The notes below the pieces were generated by a model that was not told the origin of the DNA, ran no database searches, and saw only the letters and a list, made by a program, of their open reading frames with translations. A program made the translations under genes and the position numbers. DNA of 22,586 nucleotides from Acidimicrobiia bacterium. Lineage in GTDB: Bacteria > Actinomycetota > Acidimicrobiia > Spongiisociales > UBA5794. Location of the stretch: positions 1 to 22,586 of the forward strand of contig JACDBE010000170.1 of NCBI GenBank assembly GCA_013695075.1, written 5' to 3'. This document shows, in pieces, positions 14,408 through 22,041 of this stretch. The number at the start of each line of letters is the position of its first letter. The first letter of the stretch is position 1.

Positions 14408-16267
14408 GTGTCCGTCTCCAGCCAGGCACCCACCAGCATCGAGGCGACGATGGCGGTGGCGCGCCGACTCCGGGTGGACAGCATTAGGGCCACCACCGCC
14501 GCCGGCTCTGGTCACCCGACGTCGGCGCTGTCGGCGGCGGACATCGTCGCCGTTCTGCTCGCCAGGCATTTCCGCTACGACCTCGCCAGTCCGGCGCGGA
14601 TCGACAACGACCGGTTCGTCCTTTCCAAAGGTCACGCCGCACCGGTGCTGTACGCCGCGCTGGCGGCCTTCGGTCTCATCGACCGCAACCAGCTGACCAC
14701 TTTGCGCGCCGCCGGCAGCCAACTCGAGGGACATCCGGTGCCGGGAATACCGCTGGTCGACGTCGCCACAGGATCGCTCGGTCAGGGTCTGAGCAATGGG
14801 CTGGGGATGGCCATCGGGCAGCGGATGCTGGGCGCCGATAGCCGCACCTGGGTGCTGTTGGGTGACTCCGAGATGGCGGAGGGGTCGGTGTGGGAGGCGG
14901 TGGAGCTCGCCGGCCACCGCGGTGTCGGCAACCTGGTGGCGATCGTCGACATGAACCGTCTCGGGCAGCGGGGACCGACGATGTACGGTTGGGATGCCGC
15001 CGCATACCGGCAGCGCGCCGAGGCGTCGGGCTGGGCGACCATCGAGATCGACGGGCACGACCACGAAGCCATCGACGATGCGCTGTCCGCCGCCGCCGAC
15101 AGCGAGGTACCCACCCTGGTGGTGGCCCGCACCATGAAGGGCAAGGGGGTGTCGTTCGCCGAGGACGCCCCTGGCCGCCACGGCAAACCCTTCGACGCCG
15201 AGGAAGCGGAACGCGCCCTCGACGAGATCGGTACGCCGGATGTGGGCACATGGACCTTCGCAGCCGTACCTGCAGGGGACCCGCCGCCTTCGATCACCAC
15301 CGACGATGACCGCCGCCCGATCGATCCCTTCGAGGATGCGGTGGCCACCAGGGACGCCTTCGGGGCTGCCCTGGAAGCTCGGGTGACCAACACCGGCAGC
15401 ATCGTGGTCATCGACGGGGAGGTGGGGGACTCGACCCGAACCCAGGCGGTCCGGGAGCGGGCCCCGAACCGATTCATCCAGGCCTACATCGCCGAGCAGA
15501 ACATGGTGGGCATGGCAAGCGGTCTCCAGGCGCTGGGGTGCCATCCGGTGGTGGCCACCTTCGGCGCCTTTTTCACCAGGGCGCATGACTTCGTGCGGAT
15601 GGCGCAGATCGGAGGCGCCACGATGACCCTGGTGGGCTCGCACGCCGGGGTCTCCATCGGCGAGGACGGACCCTCCCAGATGGCCCTCGATGACCTGGCG
15701 ATGATGCGGGCGGCGGGGGCCCTGGTGCTGTACCCCGCCGACGGCAACGCCACCGTGGCCCTGCTCGATCTGGCACTCAACCATGATGGGCTGTCCTACC
15801 TGCGCACCACCCGGGGAGACACCCCCCACGTGTATCCGGTCCACACATCCTTTGCGGTGGGCGGGTGCCACGTTCATCATCGCTCCGGCGCCGACCGGGC
15901 GACGATCGTCGCCGCCGGGGTCACCGTGTTCGAGGCGCTGGAGGCCGCCGACCGCCTGGCGGACGTTGGCATCGCGACTCGGGTGGTGGATGCCTACTCG
16001 GTGGCTCCGCTGGACACCGCCACCTTGGCGGCGTGCCTGGAGGAGACCGGAGCGATGGTGGTGGTGGAGGACCACGGCCGGCCCGGAGGTCTCGGCGAGG
16101 CGGTGGCCATGGCCCTGAGCGGCGGCAACGGATCAGGGAACCCCATCGTCTCCCTGGCCGTCGACGGCGTTCCCGGCTCGGCTACCCCCGACGAGCAGCG
16201 GCGCCTCGCCGGGATTGACGCCGCCGCCATCGTGGCGGCGGTGAAGGATCTGCTCGACGGGACTTGA
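14408..16267 (+). CDS. tkt: Transketolase
   Basis: A TPP-dependent enzyme of the non-oxidative pentose phosphate pathway. The single 619-residue chain holds both halves. The N-terminal TPP domain has GSGHPTSALSAADI (33-46), SKGHAAPVLYAALA, GSLGQGLSNGLGMA and the metal-binding GDSEMAEGSVWEA (from 152), ending in a downstream VDMNRLGQ. The pyrimidine domain has the catalytic glutamate in AYIAEQNMVGMASGL (Glu363), then GAFFTRAHDFVRMAQI and HAGVSIGEDGPSQM. The C-terminal transketolase domain includes VVVEDHGRPGGLGEAV. The length matches the shorter, animal-type transketolases rather than the 660-700-residue E. coli type. GDS replaces GDG, which occurs in this subgroup. The start is GTG 14408 with a strong Shine-Dalgarno. 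The in-frame upstream extension overlaps the divergent regulator and is not protein-like. Confidence 0.95.
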   Translation: MSVSSQAPTSIEATMAVARRLRVDSIRATTAAGSGHPTSALSAADIVAVLLARHFRYDLASPARIDNDRFVLSKGHAAPVLYAALAAFGLIDRNQLTTLRAAGSQLEGHPVPGIPLVDVATGSLGQGLSNGLGMAIGQRMLGADSRTWVLLGDSEMAEGSVWEAVELAGHRGVGNLVAIVDMNRLGQRGPTMYGWDAAAYRQRAEASGWATIEIDGHDHEAIDDALSAAADSEVPTLVVARTMKGKGVSFAEDAPGRHGKPFDAEEAERALDEIGTPDVGTWTFAAVPAGDPPPSITTDDDRRPIDPFEDAVATRDAFGAALEARVTNTGSIVVIDGEVGDSTRTQAVRERAPNRFIQAYIAEQNMVGMASGLQALGCHPVVATFGAFFTRAHDFVRMAQIGGATMTLVGSHAGVSIGEDGPSQMALDDLAMMRAAGALVLYPADGNATVALLDLALNHDGLSYLRTTRGDTPHVYPVHTSFAVGGCHVHHRSGADRATIVAAGVTVFEALEAADRLADVGIATRVVDAYSVAPLDTATLAACLEETGAMVVVEDHGRPGGLGEAVAMALSGGNGSGNPIVSLAVDGVPGSATPDEQRRLAGIDAAAIVAAVKDLLDGT

Positions 16268-16296
16268 TGGGTCGGCGGGTTCGAGAGCGTTTTCCG

Positions 16297-16302
16297 TAGG
16301 CT
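16297..16302 (+). promoter_or_regulatory. Candidate -10 box (TAGGCT) of the 325-residue gene
   Basis: TAGGCT is followed by CCACGG and the GTG at 16309. There is no Shine-Dalgarno. This would give the gene its own leaderless transcript in addition to read-through from tkt. Confidence 0.4.
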
Positions 16303-16308
16303 CCACGG

Positions 16309-17286
16309 GTGGCTGATCCATCGTCACTGCAGCTGATAGAGGCCAGCGATCTCGACGGGCTGGTCGCCCTGATCGGCCGGCTGGTCGCGGTCGGCGACTG
16401 GGACGGGATCGACGACCTCATGCGGCGCTGCGACGAGGCGGTGACGCGGGGCAAGCAAGTGTGGGGCGCCCGGGAGTATGCCGAGTACCGCCTCGCTCTC
16501 GACGCCCCGGCGGAACGGGCAGCCACGGTGCTCCACGTCGGCGCCGGCCGCTTCGCTCCCGGACCGCTGTGGGAGGTGGCCGCCTCCACCCACACCTGGG
16601 CTGAGCTGGCTCCGCACATCACTCAGCCCACCATCGCCGCCTCGGTGGCTCAGGAGCGGGCGCTGCGTGGTGAGCCCGTGGCCGACGGCGACGTCCCGTT
16701 CGGCACCGAGCTGCCGCTGCACCCGGCGCCGTGGGAGCCCGGTTACCTGGTGGCCACCTACCGGGCGGACGGGGTGGACGTGCCCGGGCCCGATGTCGGC
16801 GACCTGTCGTGGGTGGACCTCGGCCAACGAGTGACCCGCATCGAGGACCGCCAGGCGTGCGATGCGCTGCTCGATGTGGTGCGCCCCTGGCTCGACGAGT
16901 CCAGCGGCCGCGGCGAGGCCGTCGCCGTCGAGGGCGACGCCGCCGATGCCATCAGGGCGCTAGGTCCGCACCGGGTGCGGCTGGCGCCTATCGACCTCCC
17001 GGTGGCGATCCAGTTGATGTCGTGGGCCGGGGCCAGTGGCGGCGCCTACGGACGACGTCGGGGAACGCCGGCGGGCCGGGCGGCGGCATGGTGGGCCTTG
17101 GCGGCGTTGCTGGGGATGGACGAGGAGTGGCCGGTGAGCGCCGGCGCGCTGGGCGAGGCCGCCGGTTCGCTGCGCTGGTTGGCCTGGGACCCGGGCGACC
17201 AGGTGGGTGGATGGGCGTTCCATCTCGCCGTAGGCGACCCGGGGGAGGGACTGGCGTGGGCGGTGAGCGCCGTCGACGCTCGCTGA
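16309..17286 (+). CDS. Uncharacterised 325-residue protein
   Basis: I do not recognise a family. The protein has no signal peptide or membrane span and is rich in Ala, Trp and acidic residues. The N-terminus (IEASDLDGLVALIGRLVAVGDWDGIDDLMRRCDEAV) looks like helical-repeat folding. The middle holds YRLALDAPAERAATVLHV and WELAPHI-like segments. The C-terminal part has GGAYGRRRGTPAGRAAAWWALAALLG and a closing WLAWDPGDQVGGWAFHLAV. Coding character is strong: protein-like composition throughout, an intact frame and a GTG start 41 bases after the tkt stop. Similar proteins are, to my memory, found as hypotheticals in Acidimicrobiia-like genomes. Function open; it converges on dgt. Confidence 0.85.
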   Translation: MADPSSLQLIEASDLDGLVALIGRLVAVGDWDGIDDLMRRCDEAVTRGKQVWGAREYAEYRLALDAPAERAATVLHVGAGRFAPGPLWEVAASTHTWAELAPHITQPTIAASVAQERALRGEPVADGDVPFGTELPLHPAPWEPGYLVATYRADGVDVPGPDVGDLSWVDLGQRVTRIEDRQACDALLDVVRPWLDESSGRGEAVAVEGDAADAIRALGPHRVRLAPIDLPVAIQLMSWAGASGGAYGRRRGTPAGRAAAWWALAALLGMDEEWPVSAGALGEAAGSLRWLAWDPGDQVGGWAFHLAVGDPGEGLAWAVSAVDAR

Positions 17287-17364
17287 CCCTTCCAGCAACG
17301 TACGATGGTGCTCTTGCCGCGGTGTGGGGGTGTGCGGCCGTGGCCGGACCGCCGAAATACTGCC

Positions 17365-18360
17365 TCAGAACAGCGTGGGCCGGAACAGGCGGTCGTGGGT
17401 GCGGATGGCGTAGCGGTCGGTCATGCCGGCCACATAGTCGATGGCGGCCACCAGCGGCTCGGCGTCGACGGTGGTGACGGAGCGGGGGATCTCGTTTCGG
17501 TGGGAGGCGAAGTGCTCCACCAGGTCGCGGATCACCTTGATAGCCCGTTGCTTCTCGGCTTCCGTTTGCCGGCTCAGGTAGACCCGCTCGAACATGAAGG
17601 CTCGCAGTTCGTTCATCACCTCCAGATCGACCGGGTCCATCTCCACCGATCCCTGGCGGGCGGAGGTCTCCACCACCGAGGTGATCATGGCGTCGATCCA
17701 CTCCCGTGACGTGGCCCCGAACCGGTTGCGGGCGGAGAGCGGGATGTCGTCGTAGCGCAGCACCCCGGCCCGGATGGCATCGGCCACGTCATGGGTCAGG
17801 TAGGCGATACGGTCGGCGAACCGGCACAGCGCTCCCTCGGGTGTGGCCGGGGGCGGGTCGATCCTCCACGAATGGGCACGCACCCCGTCGAGGGTCTCCC
17901 ACGTCAGGTTCAGTGGCTCGACGACGGTGAGGGTGCGCACCCCATGCGCCGAGTGCAGCCACTCGCCATCGACGAAGGGGCTCAACGTCTCCTCGCCGAC
18001 GTGGCCAAATGGGGAATGGCCGACGTCGTGCGCCAGGCAGATGGCCTCGGTCAGGGTCTCGTTGAGGCTTAGGGAGACGGCCATGGCCCGGCCCACCTGC
18101 ATCACCTGGAGGGTGTGGGTGAGCCGGGTGACGAAGTGGTCGCCCTCAGGGTTGAGGAACACCTGGGTCTTGTGCTTGAGGCGGCGGAACGCCTTGCTGT
18201 GGATGACGCGGTCGCGGTCGCGCTCGAAGTCGGTGCGGTAGGCGTCGGGCTCCTCCGGGTCCGCCCGCCCCTTGGACTGGTCCGCCTTGGTGGCCTGGGG
18301 TGACAGCAGCTCGTGCTCCTGCCGTTCCCGATCCTGGCGACGACGGACTACGAACGTCAT
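17365..18360 (-). CDS. dgt: dGTP triphosphohydrolase-like HD-domain protein
   Basis: An HD-domain enzyme of the dGTPase/SAMHD1 group that hydrolyses dGTP (or other dNTPs) to deoxynucleoside and inorganic triphosphate. 331 residues, the shorter class. Motifs: YRTDFERDRDRVIHSKAFRRLKHKTQVF (41-68), the first metal His in RLTHTLQV (His82), the HD pair in AHDVGHSPFGH (His111, Asp112), and the later Asp in FADRIAYLTHD (Asp183). The metal site is complete. ATG 18360 is six bases after the phnE stop, with a GAGG close upstream, so dgt is the last gene of the transporter operon. It ends convergent with the 325-residue gene. Confidence 0.93.
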   Translation of the reverse strand: MTFVVRRRQDRERQEHELLSPQATKADQSKGRADPEEPDAYRTDFERDRDRVIHSKAFRRLKHKTQVFLNPEGDHFVTRLTHTLQVMQVGRAMAVSLSLNETLTEAICLAHDVGHSPFGHVGEETLSPFVDGEWLHSAHGVRTLTVVEPLNLTWETLDGVRAHSWRIDPPPATPEGALCRFADRIAYLTHDVADAIRAGVLRYDDIPLSARNRFGATSREWIDAMITSVVETSARQGSVEMDPVDLEVMNELRAFMFERVYLSRQTEAEKQRAIKVIRDLVEHFASHRNEIPRSVTTVDAEPLVAAIDYVAGMTDRYAIRTHDRLFRPTLF

Positions 18361-18366
18361 GGCGCC

Positions 18367-19239
18367 TCACACCGCCCCGGCGGCTACCAGATCGGGTTCC
18401 TCGATCGGTTCCCCGCTGAACCGCCTGGCGCCGGACCCCTCGATGATGCGTCGTCGGGCGGCACCCGACACCCCGTCGACGAGGATGGTGACCACGATGA
18501 CCACCAGGATGAGCATGCCGGCGCGCGGGTAACGGCCGAAGACAAGCGCCTGTTGCAGGGCTTCGCCGATACCGCCGGCGCCGACGACACCGAGGATGGC
18601 GGCGGCGCGGATGTTGATCTCGAACCGATACAGCCAGAAGGCGACGATCTCCGGCATCACTTGGGGCAGCACTCCCCACCGCTGCACCTGGAGAGCACCG
18701 GCACCGGCCGCCCGCGCCGCCTCCACGGGACCGGGATCGACGCCTTCGATCACCTCAGCGCTGAGCTTGCCCAGCGTGCCGATGGAATGGATGCCGATCG
18801 CCAACGTACCGGCGTACGGACCGAGGCCGACCATGGGGATGAAGACGATGGCGGCCAGGATGATCTCGGGCACGGCACGGATGGCGTTGAGGATCTGCCG
18901 GACCACGTTCGAGATGCCCCCACTGGTGATGTTGTGGGCCCCGAGGAAGGCCAACGGCAACGACAGCACGGCCCCGATGAGGGTGCCTAGCCAGGCGATC
19001 TGGATCGATTCCACCATCAGCAGCAGCCCGTCGGGCAGCGAGCCCCAGTCGAGACCCTCCTCGACGAACATGTTGTAGAAGATCAGTCCCAACCCGCTGG
19101 GAAGGTCGGCCAGTCGATCGATCTCGACGTCGACGGTGAAAAAGGCGAGCACCACCAGCACCCCGACGCCGAGCAGGGCCAGGTTCCGCTTGGTGTGCGA
19201 CGGTGGCGGTGGCCGGCCGACCGAGGGGTTGGTGGTCAC
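18367..19239 (-). CDS. phnE: Phosphonate/phosphate-type ABC transporter permease (second PhnE)
   Basis: A 290-residue inner-membrane permease with about six hydrophobic segments. The first is near residues 18-38 (LALLGVGVLVVLAFF). The cytoplasmic EAA loop that docks on the ATPase reads EAARAAGAGALQVQRWGVLPQV, followed by the PhnE-typical RFEINIRAAAILGVVGAGGIG. The GTG start at 19239 overlaps the stop of the first permease (GTGA). Having two adjacent permeases implies a heterodimeric channel, as in several PhnCDEE and PtxABC-like systems. It is six bases upstream of dgt. Confidence 0.93.
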   Translation of the reverse strand: MTTNPSVGRPPPPSHTKRNLALLGVGVLVVLAFFTVDVEIDRLADLPSGLGLIFYNMFVEEGLDWGSLPDGLLLMVESIQIAWLGTLIGAVLSLPLAFLGAHNITSGGISNVVRQILNAIRAVPEIILAAIVFIPMVGLGPYAGTLAIGIHSIGTLGKLSAEVIEGVDPGPVEAARAAGAGALQVQRWGVLPQVMPEIVAFWLYRFEINIRAAAILGVVGAGGIGEALQQALVFGRYPRAGMLILVVIVVTILVDGVSGAARRRIIEGSGARRFSGEPIEEPDLVAAGAV

Positions 19240-20051
19240 ACCAACTTCCGCCGCAGGTAGATGGAGGTGACCTCGATGAGGAACACCACCACGAAGATCT
19301 CGATGAGGATGACCATGAGGTTGTCGTACCTGAAGAACCGTCTCTCCGTGGTGATGAGGCGGCCGATGCCGCCCGCTCCGACGATCCCGAGGACGGCCGA
19401 GGCTCGGATGTTCAGCTCGAACACGTACAGCGAGTAGGCCACGTAGTTGAGGAACACCTGCGGGAGCACCGACCAGCGGACCGTCTGGGTGCGGTTGGCG
19501 CCGGCAGCCCGGGCCGCTTCGATCGGTCCCGGGTCGACGCCGTCAACGGTCTCGGAGAGGAGCTTCACCGCCACCCCGATGTTGAACAGGATCAGGGCGA
19601 GGATGCCGGGCAGGGGACCGATGCTGAGGGCGGCCACGAAGATGAGGGCGTACAGGATGTCGGGTATCGCCCGGATCACGTTGAGGATGCTCCGGTCGGC
19701 GATGTAGACCAGGAGGTTGGGGGTGGTGACCCGGGACGCCCAAAAGGCGATGGGGAGGGCCAGCCCGCAGCCGATCACGGAGGCGATGATGGCCATCCCG
19801 AAAGTCTCCACCATCGGCCCGTACGTCTGGGGCAGGAATCCCCAATCCGGCGGCCAGAAGTCGCCGAGAATGTCGAAGCCCCGGGTCAGGTTGCCCAGCA
19901 GCTCGCCGACATCGAACCCGATGCCGAGCGCCTCGCTGGCGGAGAACCAGGTCATCGCCAGGAAGCCGGCGAGAGCCAAGAAAACCAATGGGGAGCGGGC
20001 CGGCTTGGCCGGGCGCCCGACCGGTGCCGGGTTGATCTGCCCGGCGGTCAT
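19236..20051 (-). CDS. phnE: Phosphonate/phosphate-type ABC transporter permease (first PhnE)
   Basis: A 271-residue multi-spanning permease. The first membrane helix is near residues 20-40 (SPLVFLALAGFLAMTWF). The EAA loop is EAARAAGANRTQTVRWSVLPQVF, followed by ELNIRASAVLGIVGAGGIG. It is clearly homologous to the next permease, indicating an old tandem duplication. ATG 20051 overlaps the phnC stop (ATGA), consistent with coupled translation and fixed stoichiometry. Confidence 0.93.
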   Translation of the reverse strand: MTAGQINPAPVGRPAKPARSPLVFLALAGFLAMTWFSASEALGIGFDVGELLGNLTRGFDILGDFWPPDWGFLPQTYGPMVETFGMAIIASVIGCGLALPIAFWASRVTTPNLLVYIADRSILNVIRAIPDILYALIFVAALSIGPLPGILALILFNIGVAVKLLSETVDGVDPGPIEAARAAGANRTQTVRWSVLPQVFLNYVAYSLYVFELNIRASAVLGIVGAGGIGRLITTERRFFRYDNLMVILIEIFVVVFLIEVTSIYLRRKLV

Positions 20052-20839
20052 CCCGCCGGCGCCGCAGTAGCCGCCGCCTCACCCATCACGTCATCGGCGG
20101 TCAGCGAGCGCCCGTAGATGCTGCGGAAGACGTGCTCGTCGGCCTGGGCTCCGGTGCCGTCGTAGACCAGCTCGCCTGCCCTCATCCCGATGATCCGTTC
20201 CCCGTACACCTTGGCCAGGTCGAGGAAGTGCAGGTTGATGATGGTGGTGATGTCCAGCTCGCGGTTGATGCGCTGTAGGTCCCGCATCACTACGTGGCTG
20301 GTGGGGGGGTCGAGGGAGGCGACCGGTTCGTCGGCAAGGATGATCCGGGGCTCTTGGGCCAGTGCCCGGGCGATACCGACCCGCTGCTGCTGGCCGCCCG
20401 ACAGGTTGCTGGCACGCACGTACGCCTTTTCGACGATCCCCACCCGCTCCAACGACCGCATGGCGATCTCGATGTCCTCGGGTCGATACCAACCGAGCAC
20501 CGAGCGCAACGTCCCGGCGCCGTGCAGGCGACCCATGAGGACGTTGTTGAGCACGGTGGTCCGCCTCACCAGGTTGAACGTCTGGAAGATCATGCCGATC
20601 TTGGAGCGGATCTGGCGTAGCTCGGCGGGTTTGGCAGCGCGCACGGTGGCGTCGTCGACGGTGATATCCCCGCCCGACAACGCCACTAATCCGTTGATGG
20701 CTCGGATCAGCGTCGACTTGCCAGCCCCCGACAACCCGACGATCACCATCATCTGCCCGTCGGGGATCTCCAGCGTCAGGTTCTTGAGGGCGTGGACGCC
20801 ACCGGGGTAGGTGACCGAAGCGTTGTCGAAGCGGATCAT
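20048..20839 (-). CDS. phnC: Phosphonate/phosphate-type ABC transporter ATP-binding protein
   Basis: A 263-residue ABC ATPase that powers import. Walker A GLSGAGKST (35-43), Q-loop in IFQTFNLV, the PhnC-typical RRTTVLNNVLMGRL segment, ABC signature LSGGQQQRVGIARAL, Walker B IILADEPVASLD, and the switch His in IINLHFLDLAKVYGERIIGMRAGELVYDG. All catalytic motifs are intact. The ATG at 20839 has no clear Shine-Dalgarno and is 51 bases after the phnD stop, with a stable hairpin in between. Confidence 0.95.
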   Translation of the reverse strand: MIRFDNASVTYPGGVHALKNLTLEIPDGQMMVIVGLSGAGKSTLIRAINGLVALSGGDITVDDATVRAAKPAELRQIRSKIGMIFQTFNLVRRTTVLNNVLMGRLHGAGTLRSVLGWYRPEDIEIAMRSLERVGIVEKAYVRASNLSGGQQQRVGIARALAQEPRIILADEPVASLDPPTSHVVMRDLQRINRELDITTIINLHFLDLAKVYGERIIGMRAGELVYDGTGAQADEHVFRSIYGRSLTADDVMGEAAATAAPAG

Positions 20840-20854
20840 GGGTGATGGGCGAGG

Positions 20855-20883
20855 CGAGGCGGGCTGCCACCCATCCCGCCTCG
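20855..20883 (-). promoter_or_regulatory. Intercistronic hairpin between phnD and phnC
   Basis: CGAGGCGGG (20855-20863) and CCCGCCTCG (20875-20883) form a perfect 9-bp stem with an 11-base loop, starting eight bases after the phnD stop. Such hairpins after binding-protein genes usually protect or attenuate the transcript, so that binding protein exceeds the membrane parts. There is no T-tract. Confidence 0.55.
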
Positions 20884-20890
20884 GTCAGCG

Positions 20891-21964
20891 TCAGTCTCCT
20901 TCGATGCCGAGCTGGTCTGCCGCATCCTGGACGATCTCGAACGAGGCCTCGTCGGCGGGGACCAGGTTGTCGATCTCGTAGATGGCTTCGAGTGTTGCCT
21001 GCCCCTCCTCGGTCGCCGCGTAGTCGAGCAGCGTCTGGGTGATCGCTTCCTTGAGAGCATCGGGCAGGTCGGGGAGCACCGCCCATCCGTCGTTGGGGAT
21101 TTCCGGACCGTAGGCGAAGGTGACGACCTGGCCGGGGATGTCGCAGGTGCTCTCGGCGATGGCGCGGGCATCGTCGAAGCTGACGCCGACGGCGGCGTCA
21201 CCCTCGCACACGGCGATGACCGATGCGTCGTGGGAACCGGCGAACACCCGCTCCAGGTCCGTCACCGGATCGATCCCGTTGTTGAGGAAGATCGTCGCCG
21301 GGAAGATGTAGCCCGACGCCGAAGTCTCCTCGACGAACGCCACCGTGGTCCCGGCGGTGATGCCGGCGATGGCATCCTCGGCGACGGGTCCCTCAGCTCT
21401 CTCGTCGGGACCATGCTCGGTTCCGTTGCAGTTGAGGAACACCGCGATGGCGTCGTCACCGACGCTTCGCTCGTTCTCGACGGGATCGTCGGTGCAGTAG
21501 GTTGCCGGGTCGTTGGTGAAGAACTGGGTGTGGTAGGTGGCGCCGCCGTTGCGCTCCGATTGCAGGATGATCTCGGCCCCGGCCAGGTCACGGGCCTGGA
21601 GCAACGAGAACGGTCCGAAGGCACCGATGTGCGCCTGGCCGGACTGCATGGCCGTCACCAGGCCGGTGTAGTCGGTGGGCACGAAGCCTTCGACGGTGAT
21701 GTCCCGTCCGGCGGCGGCGCTGAGCCCCTCCGCCAGCGCCGTCTCCAGGGCGCTGATGTCCTCCACCAGGGCGTCCGCCTCCCGGGAGGGTACGAAGCCG
21801 ACGACGATCTCGTCGGGCCAGTCGGCGGTGTCGCCGTCACTAGGTGCCGCGGTGGTGGCCCCGGCGCCCTCAGCAGTCGTGGTATCCGCTGGGTCGTCAT
21901 CGTCGCCGCAGGCGGCGAATACGAGTGCCAGCGCCAGGAGCGGCGTCGCCATTCTGAATCTCAC
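20891..21964 (-). CDS. phnD: Phosphate/phosphonate-type ABC transporter substrate-binding lipoprotein
   Basis: A 357-residue lipoprotein with a short signal peptide and lipobox FAAC (Cys19), a DDDD and Thr/Ala-rich linker to about 47, then the PhnD fold. Motifs: VVGFVPSREAD (first strand), FVPTDYTGLVTAMQSGQAHIGAFGPFSLLQA (ligand-site loop and helix), GGATYHTQFF, VAFVEETSASGYIFPATIFL (the S-A-S-G-Y segment that typically binds the phosphoryl group), VFAGSHDASVIAVCEGDAAVG. It captures phosphonate, phosphate or phosphite; which one cannot be read from sequence. GTG 21964 is chosen over the longer ORF because AAGGAAGG lies seven bases upstream and the signal peptide follows directly. Confidence 0.93.
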   Translation of the reverse strand: MRFRMATPLLALALVFAACGDDDDPADTTTAEGAGATTAAPSDGDTADWPDEIVVGFVPSREADALVEDISALETALAEGLSAAAGRDITVEGFVPTDYTGLVTAMQSGQAHIGAFGPFSLLQARDLAGAEIILQSERNGGATYHTQFFTNDPATYCTDDPVENERSVGDDAIAVFLNCNGTEHGPDERAEGPVAEDAIAGITAGTTVAFVEETSASGYIFPATIFLNNGIDPVTDLERVFAGSHDASVIAVCEGDAAVGVSFDDARAIAESTCDIPGQVVTFAYGPEIPNDGWAVLPDLPDALKEAITQTLLDYAATEEGQATLEAIYEIDNLVPADEASFEIVQDAADQLGIEGD

Positions 21965-21971
21965 GTTGGTT

Positions 21972-21979
21972 CCTTCCTT
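21972..21979 (-). promoter_or_regulatory. Shine-Dalgarno of phnD
   Basis: AAGGAAGG on the minus strand, seven bases before GTG 21964. It decides the start. Confidence 0.7.
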
Positions 21980-22010
21980 GGTGGTGACGAGCAAACTCCC
22001 GCCTGAGGCC

Positions 22011-22041
22011 AGGGTAGGAGCCGGCTCCCTCTAGGCGCCAA
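22011..22041 (-). promoter_or_regulatory. Candidate phnD promoter with a palindrome inside a long spacer
   Basis: On the minus strand TTGGCG (22041-22036) and TACCCT (22016-22011) are separated by 19 bases that contain the perfect 12-bp palindrome GGAGCCGGCTCC (22028-22017). The predicted start near 22004 gives a 5' leader of about 40 bases with the phnD Shine-Dalgarno. The -35 box lies within the end of the upstream deoxyribonucleotidase gene. A dyad in a 19-base spacer recalls MerR-type promoters, but no such regulator is in view. Confidence 0.35.

Noticed and set aside
14345..16075. 576-codon open frame antisense to transketolase
   Set aside because: It is an in-phase shadow of a strongly coding GC-rich gene; the product is His/Arg/Gly-rich with no family pattern.
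19203..20117. 304-codon plus-strand frame over the permease genes
   Set aside because: Asp/Gly/His-rich shadow of two clear permease genes.
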